This document shows positions 26,321 through 34,011 of a stretch of DNA of 64,000 nucleotides, in pieces. Each line of letters starts with the position of its first letter. Within the stretch, counting starts at the first letter, position 1. A program made the position numbers and the translations under genes. The stretch is from CAVSUZ01 sp963795415 (GTDB taxonomy: Bacteria; Pseudomonadota; Alphaproteobacteria; Acetobacterales; Acetobacteraceae): NCBI GenBank assembly GCA_963795415.1, contig CAWCHQ010000001.1, positions 558,001 through 622,000 of the forward strand, written 5' to 3'. Under the pieces are notes generated by a model. It had not been told where the DNA came from. It saw nothing but the letters and a program-made list of their open reading frames with translations, and made no database searches.

Positions 26321-26599
26321 ATGCGGGCGCTCACCGCGCTGACAGTGGCTATGGGCGTGCTGATCTTCATCGGCTCCGCCGTCCTGGTGATCGCCCTTGT
26401 CAAGCGAGCCAGCACCCCCGAGTCGCCGGTCGCCGCCTTCTCCGTCACCCTGGACGAGCCGCCCGGAACCCACATCGCCGATGTGGCCGGGACTGCCGAC
26501 CGGATGACCGTTTCACTCCAGGGCGGCGGACCCGACCGGTTGGTGCTGATCGACCCCCGCTCCGGCGCAATCCTCGGCCGCATCAGCCTGGTCCACTAG
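26321..26599 (+). CDS. Small membrane-anchored protein, DUF6476-like
   Basis: This 92-residue protein has one N-terminal membrane helix (LTVAMGVLIFIGSAVLVIALV) and a short periplasmic beta-rich part (MTVSLQGGGPDRLVLIDPRSGAILGRISL). It matches my memory of the DUF6476 family, found divergent from rluD-type genes in alphaproteobacteria; its function is unknown. ATG 26321 is 46 bases from the rluD-type start. Its TAG at 26597-26599 is immediately followed by the end of an IS481 remnant, which may have removed its natural terminator. Confidence 0.75.
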   Translation: MRALTALTVAMGVLIFIGSAVLVIALVKRASTPESPVAAFSVTLDEPPGTHIADVAGTADRMTVSLQGGGPDRLVLIDPRSGAILGRISLVH

Positions 26600-26600
26600 A

Positions 26601-27431
26601 TGTCCCTGCTACGGAGGTTGTCCCTCCGGGGCCGGGGTGAGAGGCTGTGGTTGCCACACTCGCAACCCCTGCCCGGAGCTCCCGGATGGACATCCATAGG
26701 AATGCCCGCACCACGCCGCTCTGTCGAATGCTGATGGCGCAACGCCTGGCCAGCGGCTGGACGGTGGCGGCGGTCGCCGCGACGCATGGGGTCACCCCCA
26801 GAACCGTGCGCAAATGGCGTCAGCGCTATGCACTGGAGGACGAGGCGGGCCTGGCCGATCGCTCCTCGCGGCCGCAGTGCAGCCCAAACCGGCTCAGTGA
26901 TGCCGCCGAAAGCGAGGTTATCGCGCTGCGCCACCAGCGCCTGACCGCCCCGGTGATTGCGCGCCGGCTGAGCCGGCCGGTCTCAACCGTGGGCGTCGTG
27001 CTGCGCCGGCACGCATAAGCGCACCCGCCCTTATACGCCGCGCACCAACGGCAAGGCCGAGCGCTTCATCCAGACCTGCCTGCGCGAATGGGCCTATGCG
27101 CGGGCGTTCCACACCTCGGCCGATCGCGCCGCCGCCATGCCGCTCTGGCTCACCGATTATAATTTCTGTCGGCCCCATTCGGCGCTCGGCGGCAAGCCGC
27201 CCATCAGCCGCATCACCGCTGCGCGGACGGCGGCCACATCCGTCCCTGAAACCGATCCCAAGCCATGCTTCGGCCGGCTCAGCGGGGTCAAGTCTCGCGC
27301 AGGGACCCCCGTCGCGGTTGCGCGATGGGCTCCCGCAGCGACCGCCGAAGGCGGCCTGGGCTTGACCCCGTTCAGCCGGCCGCAAGCACAATCGGCGATC
27401 GGCGGAGGGGACAACGTCCTTGGCAACGACA
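26601..27431 (+). mobile_element. Decayed IS481-family insertion sequence
   Basis: Imperfect terminal inverted repeats bound this 831-base element: the left end 26601-26628 begins TGTCCCTGCTACGGAGGTTG, and the complement of the right end 27403-27431 begins TGTCGTTGCCAAGGACGTTG. Inside is a transposase with a large internal deletion. I see no target-site duplication. The tail holds an imperfect 21-base inverted repeat (27272-27292 and 27361-27381). Confidence 0.75.
26686..27205 (+). pseudogene. IS481-family transposase, internally deleted
   Basis: The first 110 codons (to 27018) encode the helix-turn-helix part: VAAVAATHGVTPRTVRKWRQRY and LADRSSRPQCSPNRLSDAAE. A stop follows at HA. Just beyond, in another frame, is the C-terminal end of the DDE core, TRPYTPRTNGKAERFIQTCL, followed by the motif ending NFCRPHSALGGKPPISRI. 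Roughly 130 residues of catalytic core are missing, including the first two acidic residues, so the protein cannot be active. Confidence 0.8.
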
Positions 27432-27456
27432 GGCCCGCAAGGCGGGAGAGATGATA

Positions 27457-28395
27457 TTAGCGCCAGCTCAGGCGGCGGGTGTGGTCAACTAGGGCGAGCA
27501 GAGGGGCAGGTCTGGGGGCGAACAGACGCGCTTCGATGCGCGCCTCTTCGGCAATCCGGTCGAGGTAGGCCTCGGCGTCGCCGAGCTGGGCGGCGAAGGC
27601 GGTGGACAGCCAGTCCAGTTCGGCGTGGCTGGGATCGGGCTTGCAGAACAGCGCGCCGATCGCCTCGTCCCGGATGGCCAGCGCCGCCGGGAGTGTAAGG
27701 ATTCCGTCGCGCATGTCCTCAGCGCCTCCGCCGCCGAGTGCGGTTGCACCACGGAGGTCGCCCACGTCGTCGCAGCCGTGATAGAGCATCCCGAGCAATA
27801 CCCCGAAGCGACCCAGCCGCTGGGAGCGATCGCCCAGACAGGCGCAGGTTTCGAACATGGAGCCGGTGTCTTCGGCTGCGATCCGGCGCCAGTCCTCTAC
27901 CCCCAGTTGCTGACGCCGAAGCCGCCATTGCAGGCATTCTGCCACCGCGAGGCGCTTCATCAGGCCGGAGATCAGGACGATCCCCTGCAAATCATCCCCA
28001 AGCAGGGCATATACGTCGGCGGCGATGTAGCCCGCGGCCATCAGCGCATTCAGCTCCCCGAAGCGGGTGTGGAGCGTGGCCCGCCCCCGGCGGGCAGGAG
28101 ATTTGTCAACAAGATCATCCACTACTAGCGACATATTGTGAAATAACTCCAAAGCCACGGCTGAACCCATTATTCGTTCCGGAATCGGTCCTGGGCCATG
28201 CACGCAGCGGTAGCAGGCGAAGATCGTCAGCGGCCTGAAGAACTTGGACGCTCCGAGAAAATGCCATTCCAGGGCATCGCGCATCTCCAGATGGCAGCTG
28301 GCGAGCCAGGCGGCGATCCGGGTGCCGAGTTCCGACATCTCCGGCGCAAACCCCAAGGCATCGGCCGGAGCCAGGCCGATCGGGACGTCGTTCAT
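27457..28395 (-). CDS. Polyprenyl synthetase family protein (FPP/GGPP synthase-like)
   Basis: This 312-residue all-helical prenyltransferase joins isopentenyl diphosphate to allylic diphosphates. The first aspartate-rich motif is VVDDLVDKSPARRGR (DDxxD, followed by RRG) and the second is HGCDDVGDLRGA, near residue 215. ATG 28395 overlaps the stop of the upstream small gene in an ATGA junction, forming a three-gene operon purD, small gene, synthase. The chain length cannot be read from sequence. A canonical chain-elongating enzyme would have KLRP near the N-terminus; here KFFRPL takes its place. Confidence 0.82.
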   Translation of the reverse strand: MNDVPIGLAPADALGFAPEMSELGTRIAAWLASCHLEMRDALEWHFLGASKFFRPLTIFACYRCVHGPGPIPERIMGSAVALELFHNMSLVVDDLVDKSPARRGRATLHTRFGELNALMAAGYIAADVYALLGDDLQGIVLISGLMKRLAVAECLQWRLRRQQLGVEDWRRIAAEDTGSMFETCACLGDRSQRLGRFGVLLGMLYHGCDDVGDLRGATALGGGGAEDMRDGILTLPAALAIRDEAIGALFCKPDPSHAELDWLSTAFAAQLGDAEAYLDRIAEEARIEARLFAPRPAPLLALVDHTRRLSWR

Positions 28396-28727
28396 TCCTT
28401 CGCCTTGTGGGGGCGCCGGTGCGCTTCCGGCGCGACACCGGCATCGGTGGCACGGGCTAACTGCTCGTTTATGCTTTCCAGTTCCAGAGCGAGGCGGCGG
28501 GCCTCCTGGCACGCAGCCTCACCGATTTCGCGGAAGTAGGCGCGCAGATCGTCCACCAGCGGGCGGGGCAGCGCGGTTGCCTCAGCTTCCTGCTGGCCGG
28601 TCACCGCCTGGGCGAGGGCCGATTGATGGCGCGCCGCGACGCCGGCAAGCGCGCGCCCGTACCGCAGCGTGCTGCCGGCGGCGATTCCAGCCGCCTGCGC
28701 CATAATCTGCCGCAGCTCGTCGGTCAT
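28392..28727 (-). CDS. Small helical protein of unknown function between purD and the prenyl synthase
   Basis: This 111-residue protein (MTDELRQIMAQAAGIAAG at its start) has no signal or membrane segment and is mostly helical, with a possible coiled coil around ACQEARRLALELESINEQLARA. Both ends overlap neighbours by four bases (ATGA with purD upstream and with the synthase downstream), so it is surely translated from that operon. I recognise no family. Co-operation with the prenyl synthase is possible but not shown. Confidence 0.7.
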   Translation of the reverse strand: MTDELRQIMAQAAGIAAGSTLRYGRALAGVAARHQSALAQAVTGQQEAEATALPRPLVDDLRAYFREIGEAACQEARRLALELESINEQLARATDAGVAPEAHRRPHKAKE

Positions 28728-30001
28728 GCCGAAGTGAGCGCCCGCCAGCCGATGTCCCGGCGGCAGAACCCCTCGGGCCAGCTGATCCTGTCCACCGCGG
28801 CATAGGCGCGGTCGCGCGCGGCGCGCAGGTCCGGGCCGGTGCCGCATACGGTGAGCACGCGACCACCGGTGGGGCAGAGACGGGCTTGCGAATCGCGTTC
28901 GGTCGCGGCGTGAAAAATCTCGACGCCCGGCAGGGCGGCGGCTTCATTAAGGCCGCGCAGTTCGCCTGCGGGTTGGGGGGTATCCGGGTAGCCGCTGGCA
29001 GCCAGCACGATCGCGACAGCGGCCTCGTTGTGCCAACGGAGGTCGAAATGCGCCAGCTCGCCGTCGCGGGCGGCCAGCAACGCTGGCAGCAAGTCGGATT
29101 GCAGGCGCAGCATGAGCACCTGGCACTCCGGATCGCCGAAGCGGACGTTGAACTCGATCAGCTTCGGCCCGTCCTCGGTCAGCATGAGGCCGGCGAACAG
29201 GATTCCACGGAACGGAGTGCCGCGCCGCGCCATTTCGGCCAGCGCAGGCCGGACAATCCCGTCCATCGTTGCCTGCTCCAGCGCCTGGGAGAACGCTGGC
29301 GGAGGCGAATAGGCGCCCATCCCGCCCGTATTTGGCCCGGTGTCGCCCGCGCCTGCGCGCTTGTGGTCCTGCGCGGCACCCAGCGGGATGGCGTGGCTTC
29401 CATCGCACAGGGCGAAGAAGGAGATTTCTTCGCCCGTCAGGTATTCCTCGATCACCACGGCAGCGCCAGCATCGCCGAAGCGACGCGCCTGCATGATCTG
29501 GTCGATGGCGGCGAGAGCCATCGGCTCGGTGGGAGCGATGACGACGCCCTTGCCGCCGGCTAACCCGTCGGCCTTGACGACCGCGGGGGCACCGCGCCGG
29601 CGGATGAATTCCTTGGCGGCGTCCGGGTCGTCGAACCGTTCCCAGCGGGCGGTGGGAATTCCCGCGGCGTCGCAGAGCTGCTTGGTGAAGCTCTTGCTTC
29701 CTTCCAGGATCGCGGCGGCTCTGGACGGACCGAAGCAGGAGATGCCGGCTTCCTCCATGGCATCGGTGATGCCGGCGACCAGCGGTGCTTCGGGACCGGG
29801 GATGACGAGGTCGACTTTCTGATCGCGGGCAAAGCGGACCAGGGCTGGGATGTCGTCGGCGCTGATTTCCACACGTTCCGCGACGTTCGCGATCCCGGCA
29901 TTGCCGGGGGCGCAGTAGAGTTTGGTGAGCAGGGGGCTCGCCGAAAGGGCCCAGCAGAGAGCATGCTCGCGCCCGCCTGATCCGACCACCAGGACCCGCA
30001 T
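28724..30001 (-). CDS. purD: Phosphoribosylamine-glycine ligase (GAR synthetase)
   Basis: This 425-residue ATP-grasp enzyme catalyses step two of purine synthesis. It opens with MRVLVVGSGGREHALCW, has the phosphate-binding KADGLAGGKGVVIA loop near residue 145, and NTGGMGAYSPPP and LIEFNVRFGDPECQVLML for metal and nucleotide binding. The start is ATG 30001 or 30004, after GGAGG. It heads an operon with a small unknown gene and a prenyl synthase. It is divergent from xseA; a dispersed hairpin repeat lies between them. Confidence 0.96.
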   Translation of the reverse strand: MRVLVVGSGGREHALCWALSASPLLTKLYCAPGNAGIANVAERVEISADDIPALVRFARDQKVDLVIPGPEAPLVAGITDAMEEAGISCFGPSRAAAILEGSKSFTKQLCDAAGIPTARWERFDDPDAAKEFIRRRGAPAVVKADGLAGGKGVVIAPTEPMALAAIDQIMQARRFGDAGAAVVIEEYLTGEEISFFALCDGSHAIPLGAAQDHKRAGAGDTGPNTGGMGAYSPPPAFSQALEQATMDGIVRPALAEMARRGTPFRGILFAGLMLTEDGPKLIEFNVRFGDPECQVLMLRLQSDLLPALLAARDGELAHFDLRWHNEAAVAIVLAASGYPDTPQPAGELRGLNEAAALPGVEIFHAATERDSQARLCPTGGRVLTVCGTGPDLRAARDRAYAAVDRISWPEGFCRRDIGWRALTSA

Positions 30002-30095
30002 CATCCCTCCGTCCGCTTCAAGGCCCGCCCTAAGCATCATCCGGCGGAGCGTTTCGGCGTTCCGCCGATAAGATGATGCGCCTTCAATAACTTCT

Positions 30096-30133
30096 AAGCA
30101 GACTTGCGTGGCACAAGCCGCGAAAATCTGCTT
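30096..30133. repeat. Dispersed hairpin repeat, copy 1
   Basis: AAGCAGACTTGCGTGGC, a short loop and a complementary arm ending AATCTGCTT form a hairpin between purD and xseA. A near-identical copy lies at 43058-43092. No other copy was noticed in the window. Confidence 0.65.
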
Positions 30134-30149
30134 AGCATAAGCTGGACTA

Positions 30150-31541
30150 ATGAACGATATCGGCCTTCCGCTGAGCAATGTGCCCGAATACACCGTCTCG
30201 GAAATCTCCGGGGCGGTGAAGCGGACGCTGGAGGGGCAGTTCGGCCGGGTTCGGGTGCGCGGCGAGATTACCGAACTCAAGCGCTATCCGTCCGGCCACA
30301 TCTATTTCTCGCTGAAGGACGAAGGCGCGAAGCTGCTCAGCATTGCGTGGAAGTCCTCGGTTCCGCGTCTCGGGATGGCGCCGGAGAACGGGGTGGAGGT
30401 GATCGCCACAGGGCGGCTCAGCTCATACCCCGACCGGTCCACCTATCAGCTCATCGTGGACCGGCTTGAATATGCGGGTGCAGGGGCGCTGCTTGCCCGG
30501 ATCGAGGCGCTGCGCGTGCGGCTGGCTGGGGAAGGCTTGTTCGATGCGGGGCGCAAGCGAGTCATTCCGCTGCTGCCGGCCGTGGTGGGGGTTGTGACGT
30601 CCGAGCGCGGGGCGGTGATCGAGGACATCCGCAGCACGATCACGCGTCGTTTTCCCCGGCCTGTGCTGCTGTGGCCGGTGCCGGTGCAGGGGGAAGGGGC
30701 AGCGGAGCGGATCGCGGCGGCAATCGCCGGTTTCGACAGGCTCTCTCCCGGCGGGCGCATTCCGCAGCCCGACGTGCTGATCGTGGCGCGCGGCGGCGGC
30801 AGCCTGGAGGACCTGATGGCCTTCAACGAGGAATGTGTGATCCGCGCCGCCGCGGTCTGTCGCATTCCCCTGATCTCTGCGGTCGGGCACGAGACGGACC
30901 ATACGCTGATCGACTTCGTCTCCGACCGGCGCGCGCCCACGCCGACCGCCGCGGCGGAGATGGCCGTGCCGGCACGGGCGGACCTTCTGGCCGATGTGCA
31001 GCACAAGGGTGCTCGACTGATCGGAGGGCTGAACCGGCTCACGGGCGAGCGGCGGCTTCGGCTGGGCCGAGCCGAGCGGGGCCTGCCCGATCTGCCCAGC
31101 CTGATCGGTTCCACCCGGCAACGGCTGGACGACCGCTCCGATCGTCTGGGCAGGGCGCTTCCCGCGCTGATGGAGAAGCGACGGCAGGGACTGGAGCGCT
31201 GCGGGGAGAAACTCACCGCGTGCCTGCGGCATGCCGTGGCGGCCATTCACCGCCGGGCCGGGCGCACCCTGGAGCGGCTGACGCCGGCGCCGATTCGAGC
31301 CTGCATCCGGGAGTTGCGGGTAAAGGTAGAAGGGCTCGGAAATCACCTGGAATCCGTCTCGCCGCTCGCCGTGTTGGACCGCGGCTACGCGCTGGTGACC
31401 AACCGGGCGGGTCATCCGCTCACCTCGGCGGGAGCGGTGAATCCGGGGGAGCGGCTGCGGCTGCGGTTCGCGGACGGCGAGGTGGGGGCGACCGCTGATC
31501 CGAAGCCGGCGCAGCCACGGCAGGCGCGGCTGATTTTTTGA
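30150..31541 (+). CDS. xseA: Exodeoxyribonuclease VII large subunit
   Basis: This 463-residue protein is the catalytic large subunit of ExoVII, which degrades single-stranded DNA to short oligonucleotides in mismatch repair and damage processing. An N-terminal OB-fold (VRGEITELKRYPSGHIYFSLKDEGAKL) is followed by the catalytic domain with VARGGGSLEDLMAFNEECVIRAA and SAVGHETDHTLIDFVSDRRAPTPTAAAE. Long helices form the C-terminal third. The small subunit xseB is not in the window. Its stop lies 15 bases before the epoxide hydrolase start. Confidence 0.95.
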   Translation: MNDIGLPLSNVPEYTVSEISGAVKRTLEGQFGRVRVRGEITELKRYPSGHIYFSLKDEGAKLLSIAWKSSVPRLGMAPENGVEVIATGRLSSYPDRSTYQLIVDRLEYAGAGALLARIEALRVRLAGEGLFDAGRKRVIPLLPAVVGVVTSERGAVIEDIRSTITRRFPRPVLLWPVPVQGEGAAERIAAAIAGFDRLSPGGRIPQPDVLIVARGGGSLEDLMAFNEECVIRAAAVCRIPLISAVGHETDHTLIDFVSDRRAPTPTAAAEMAVPARADLLADVQHKGARLIGGLNRLTGERRLRLGRAERGLPDLPSLIGSTRQRLDDRSDRLGRALPALMEKRRQGLERCGEKLTACLRHAVAAIHRRAGRTLERLTPAPIRACIRELRVKVEGLGNHLESVSPLAVLDRGYALVTNRAGHPLTSAGAVNPGERLRLRFADGEVGATADPKPAQPRQARLIF

Positions 31542-31555
31542 AGGGAGCGAAGGCT

Positions 31556-32719
31556 ATGGCGCAGGAACCGGAGGCTTTCAGACTGTCAATTGCGGAACCG
31601 GCGATTGCTGACCTGAAGGAGCGGCTGGCCCGGACCCGCTACCCGGATCAAGCCCCCGGCGACCCTTGGGCCTATGGGGCCAGCGTGGATTACATGCGCG
31701 ACCTTCTGGATTACTGGCGCGAGCGGTTCGACTGGCGGGCGCAGGAGGCGGCGCTCAATGCGTTTCCCCAGTATCGGGTGCCACTGCACGGGATCGATGT
31801 GCATTTCCTCCATGTCCCGGGGAATGGGCCGAACCCCGCGCCGCTGCTGCTGATGCATGGCTGGCCCGGATCGGTATTCGAGTTCCTCGATATCATTCCG
31901 CGCCTTACCGATCCCGCCGCATTTGGCGGCGATCCGGCGGACGCCTTCACAGTGGTGGCGCCCTCGCTGCCCGGCTACGGGCTTTCATTCCGGTCCGGCC
32001 AGAAGCGGTTCGGCGTCCCGGAGATCGCCGACTGCCTGGCCGATCTGATGACGGAGATACTCGGCTATCACCGCTTTGCGGCCCAGGGAGGCGACTGGGG
32101 TGCGTTCATCGCCTCATGCATGGGCGTGTTTCATTCTGCCAAGCTCCTGGGCATCCATATCAATTCGCTGGGTGTCCGACCCGATCTGCCGGCGCCGGCC
32201 AGCCCGACCGGGGATGAGCGCCGGTACCTGGAAGAAATCGCCCACTGGCTGAAGGAAGAGACCGGGTATCAGTGGATACAAGGCACCAAACCGCAAACTC
32301 TGGCTTTCGCGCTGACCGACAGTCCTGGCGGGCTGGCGGCATGGATCGCCGAGAAATTCCACGGGTGGAGCGACAATGATGGAGCGATCGAGAGCGCCAT
32401 CAGCCGCGACCGGCTGCTGGGGAATATCTCGCTCTATTGGTTCACCGGCTGCATAGGGGCGTCCTTCTGGCCGTACTACGCGCGGATGCATGGCCCCTGG
32501 CCGATCCCCGCCGGACGCACGGTAGATGTGCCGACGGGTTATGCCGCGTTTCCGAGGGAGATCCGCCGCCCGCCGCGGAGCATTGCCGCGCAGGCCTATA
32601 CGGATATCCGCCAGTGGACGGTGATGGAGAAAGGCGGCCACTTCGCCGCCATGGAACAACCGGCTGCGCTGGCGGCGGACATAGCCCGGTTTTTCCGGCC
32701 TTTGCCCAGGGCGGGGTAA
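31556..32719 (+). CDS. Epoxide hydrolase family protein (EHN-type alpha/beta hydrolase)
   Basis: This 387-residue enzyme has the N-terminal EHN domain (DLKERLARTRYPDQAPGDPWAYG) typical of juvenile-hormone/microsomal-type epoxide hydrolases. The fold has HGWPGS (oxyanion) near residue 100, the nucleophile aspartate in AAQGGDWGAFIASCMG near 176, and the catalytic histidine in EKGGHFAAMEQP near 365. It should open epoxides to diols through an ester intermediate. ATG 31556 follows AAGGGAG; TTG 31538 is less likely. The stop codon lies inside the first unit of a tandem repeat. Confidence 0.9.
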   Translation: MAQEPEAFRLSIAEPAIADLKERLARTRYPDQAPGDPWAYGASVDYMRDLLDYWRERFDWRAQEAALNAFPQYRVPLHGIDVHFLHVPGNGPNPAPLLLMHGWPGSVFEFLDIIPRLTDPAAFGGDPADAFTVVAPSLPGYGLSFRSGQKRFGVPEIADCLADLMTEILGYHRFAAQGGDWGAFIASCMGVFHSAKLLGIHINSLGVRPDLPAPASPTGDERRYLEEIAHWLKEETGYQWIQGTKPQTLAFALTDSPGGLAAWIAEKFHGWSDNDGAIESAISRDRLLGNISLYWFTGCIGASFWPYYARMHGPWPIPAGRTVDVPTGYAAFPREIRRPPRSIAAQAYTDIRQWTVMEKGGHFAAMEQPAALAADIARFFRPLPRAG

Positions 32720-32775
32720 TACCAGGGTGGGGTAATACCAGGGTGGGGTAATACCAGCCGGGGTAATAATACCAA
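32713..32775. repeat. 16-base tandem repeat overlapping the epoxide hydrolase stop codon
   Basis: GGGGTAATACCAGGGT is repeated at 32713-32728 and 32729-32744, then imperfectly at 32745-32760 and 32761-32775. The first TAA is the hydrolase stop codon. The core GGTAATACC is itself palindromic. Confidence 0.75.
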
Positions 32776-32883
32776 AATCCTGGCTCGTCGCGCTCCGGCG
32801 AAACCCCCTCCCCTTTGCGGCAGGGGAAAGGGGCAGGGGTCAAAATTTAAGGCAATAATACCACTCGCCGCAGAGCCACACCC

Positions 32884-32956
32884 ACTCGTCATTTCCCGCG
32901 AAGGCGGGAACCCATGATACCCGCCGCACCGGATGAGTCTGCCTTTACGGCGGGTA
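32884..32956. repeat. REP-like CGTCATT-CCCGC element, copy 1
   Basis: CTCGTCATTTCCCGCGAAGG and its following GCGGG arm, then CCGCACCGGATG, align with a copy at 48484-48548 and a degenerate piece at about 48445-48484. The core hairpin is CCCGC-GAAG-GCGGG. This type is common in proteobacterial intergenic DNA. Confidence 0.6.
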
Positions 32957-33099
32957 ACAAGAAACCTGCTCGATTGCCGCGAGAGGCCGCGGCGGTCATC
33001 GCGAGGTCCGCGAAGCGGGCCGTGGCGATCCAGGCGAACCTTCTCGCTGCCGCGCCTCGTTTCATGCCCCGCGGGACGGCGAAGCCGGTGGGGGACTAG
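32956..33099. repeat. Dispersed repeat of about 145 bases, copy 1
   Basis: The sequence from TAACAAGAAACCTGCTCGAT through CATCGCGAGGTCCGCGAAGC to GGGGGACTAG is about 90 percent identical to 42875-43056 by eye. The second copy has about 38 extra bases in the middle. Both copies end in TAG of an open frame. Confidence 0.75.
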
Positions 33100-33308
33100 C
33101 ATAAGAGCGCAGGCGGGGCTGGGGGTCACTTTCGCCAATCGGCGGCAACATAGAATTAGCCACGCACGGCCGATGCCCATGTGCTGGACCCTCCCCTTTT
33201 CCTCCTCGGGTTCGGCCTCCGGCTGGCCCAAGGGCAAGCCTCTCGCAGGGAGAGGGGGAGTTTGGATGGCAGCGCGGTCTCGCGGGCGGCCGCGCGCAAA
33301 CAATGACT

Positions 33309-33335
33309 TACCCAACTTCCGAAGGAAGTTGGGTA
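33309..33335. repeat. 27-base palindrome (12-base arms, 3-base loop)
   Basis: TACCCAACTTCC, loop GAA and the exact complement span 33309-33335, directly after the stop of the minus-strand gene at 33338. It may terminate that gene but has no T-run. It shares the arm core ACTTYC next to the loop with the palindrome at 56526-56552. Confidence 0.7.
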
Positions 33336-33337
33336 TA

Positions 33338-33964
33338 TCAGTCAGACTGCTCGATCAGTGACCGCACCTTGCGCACCTCCTGGACAATCGGTTCCGCTGG
33401 GGGTTCCACTGGAGGCGCGGGGATTGCCCCGGCCGGATGGCTGGTGCGCATATCAGGCCAATAAGCACGGAGCGTGCTGCCCTCATGCCTGTGGCTGATG
33501 ATTTCCAGCGAGCCGCCCTGCATCGCGAGCTGCTCGCCGACCGCGCGCAGTTCACTTTCCTGTGTTTCCGCAGGGGCCCCGGCGCCATCGTCGGCCACGG
33601 CCAGGTGGAGCCGCCCGGCGCGATGCGCACAGGTGACCAGGACGTGCCCGCACGGCGCCTGGGCGACCGCATGTCGAACGAGCTCGGCGACGACACTTTG
33701 GAAGCGGAGGGGATCGCCACGCACTTCCAGTCCGGGCTGGCACGCGAGATCGAACCGCACATGGCGCCCCGTATTTGTCAGGCGCATGTCGGACAGAACC
33801 GCGCGAACGAGCTTTTCAGCGATCGGGTAACGTGGAGCCGACTGATCCGTGCACGGTTGCGGGCCGAACTCCGCCCGGGGAAGCTCGCTTTCATCCTGGC
33901 CGCAGGCACCCAGCGCTCCCTGAAGCGCCACCCTCAGCCGTCCCAATGACTGCGCGAGCGACAT
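33338..33964 (-). CDS. Degenerate histidine-kinase-type ATPase domain protein
   Basis: This 208-residue protein resembles the ATP-binding half of histidine kinases. The N-box-like segment DPLRFQSVVAELVRHAVAQAP is near residues 83-105 and the G1-like motif VADDGAGAPAETQ near 123. The glycine-rich G2 lid and a phospho-accepting histidine domain are not evident, so kinase activity is doubtful. The proline-rich tail IPAPPVEPPAEPIV is unusual. It follows the phosphodiesterase gene on the same strand by 47 bases. It may be a decayed kinase or an anti-sigma-like ATPase. Confidence 0.6.
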   Translation of the reverse strand: MSLAQSLGRLRVALQGALGACGQDESELPRAEFGPQPCTDQSAPRYPIAEKLVRAVLSDMRLTNTGRHVRFDLACQPGLEVRGDPLRFQSVVAELVRHAVAQAPCGHVLVTCAHRAGRLHLAVADDGAGAPAETQESELRAVGEQLAMQGGSLEIISHRHEGSTLRAYWPDMRTSHPAGAIPAPPVEPPAEPIVQEVRKVRSLIEQSD

Positions 33965-34011
33965 GGCACGGATATACACCAAATGGTTGCATAATTTCAA
34001 GCAAATTCCCG

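Larger units (their letters stand above)
32720..33337. other. Gene-free repeat-rich region
   Basis: This 618-base stretch holds the 16-base tandem array, an REP-like element at 32884-32956, the dispersed repeat at 32956-33099 and a 27-base palindrome at 33309-33335. Between about 33100 and 33300 nothing is recognisable. A short open frame in the dispersed repeat (32914-33099) is probably not a gene. Confidence 0.55.

Noticed and set aside
25384..26640. Long plus-strand frame opposite the rluD-type gene
   Set aside because: Composition is dominated by Arg, Pro and His, and the pseudouridine synthase on the other strand is complete.
32914..33099. Small frame inside the dispersed repeat
   Set aside because: It is explained by the repeat, which reappears at 42875 with the same frame; there is no start signal.
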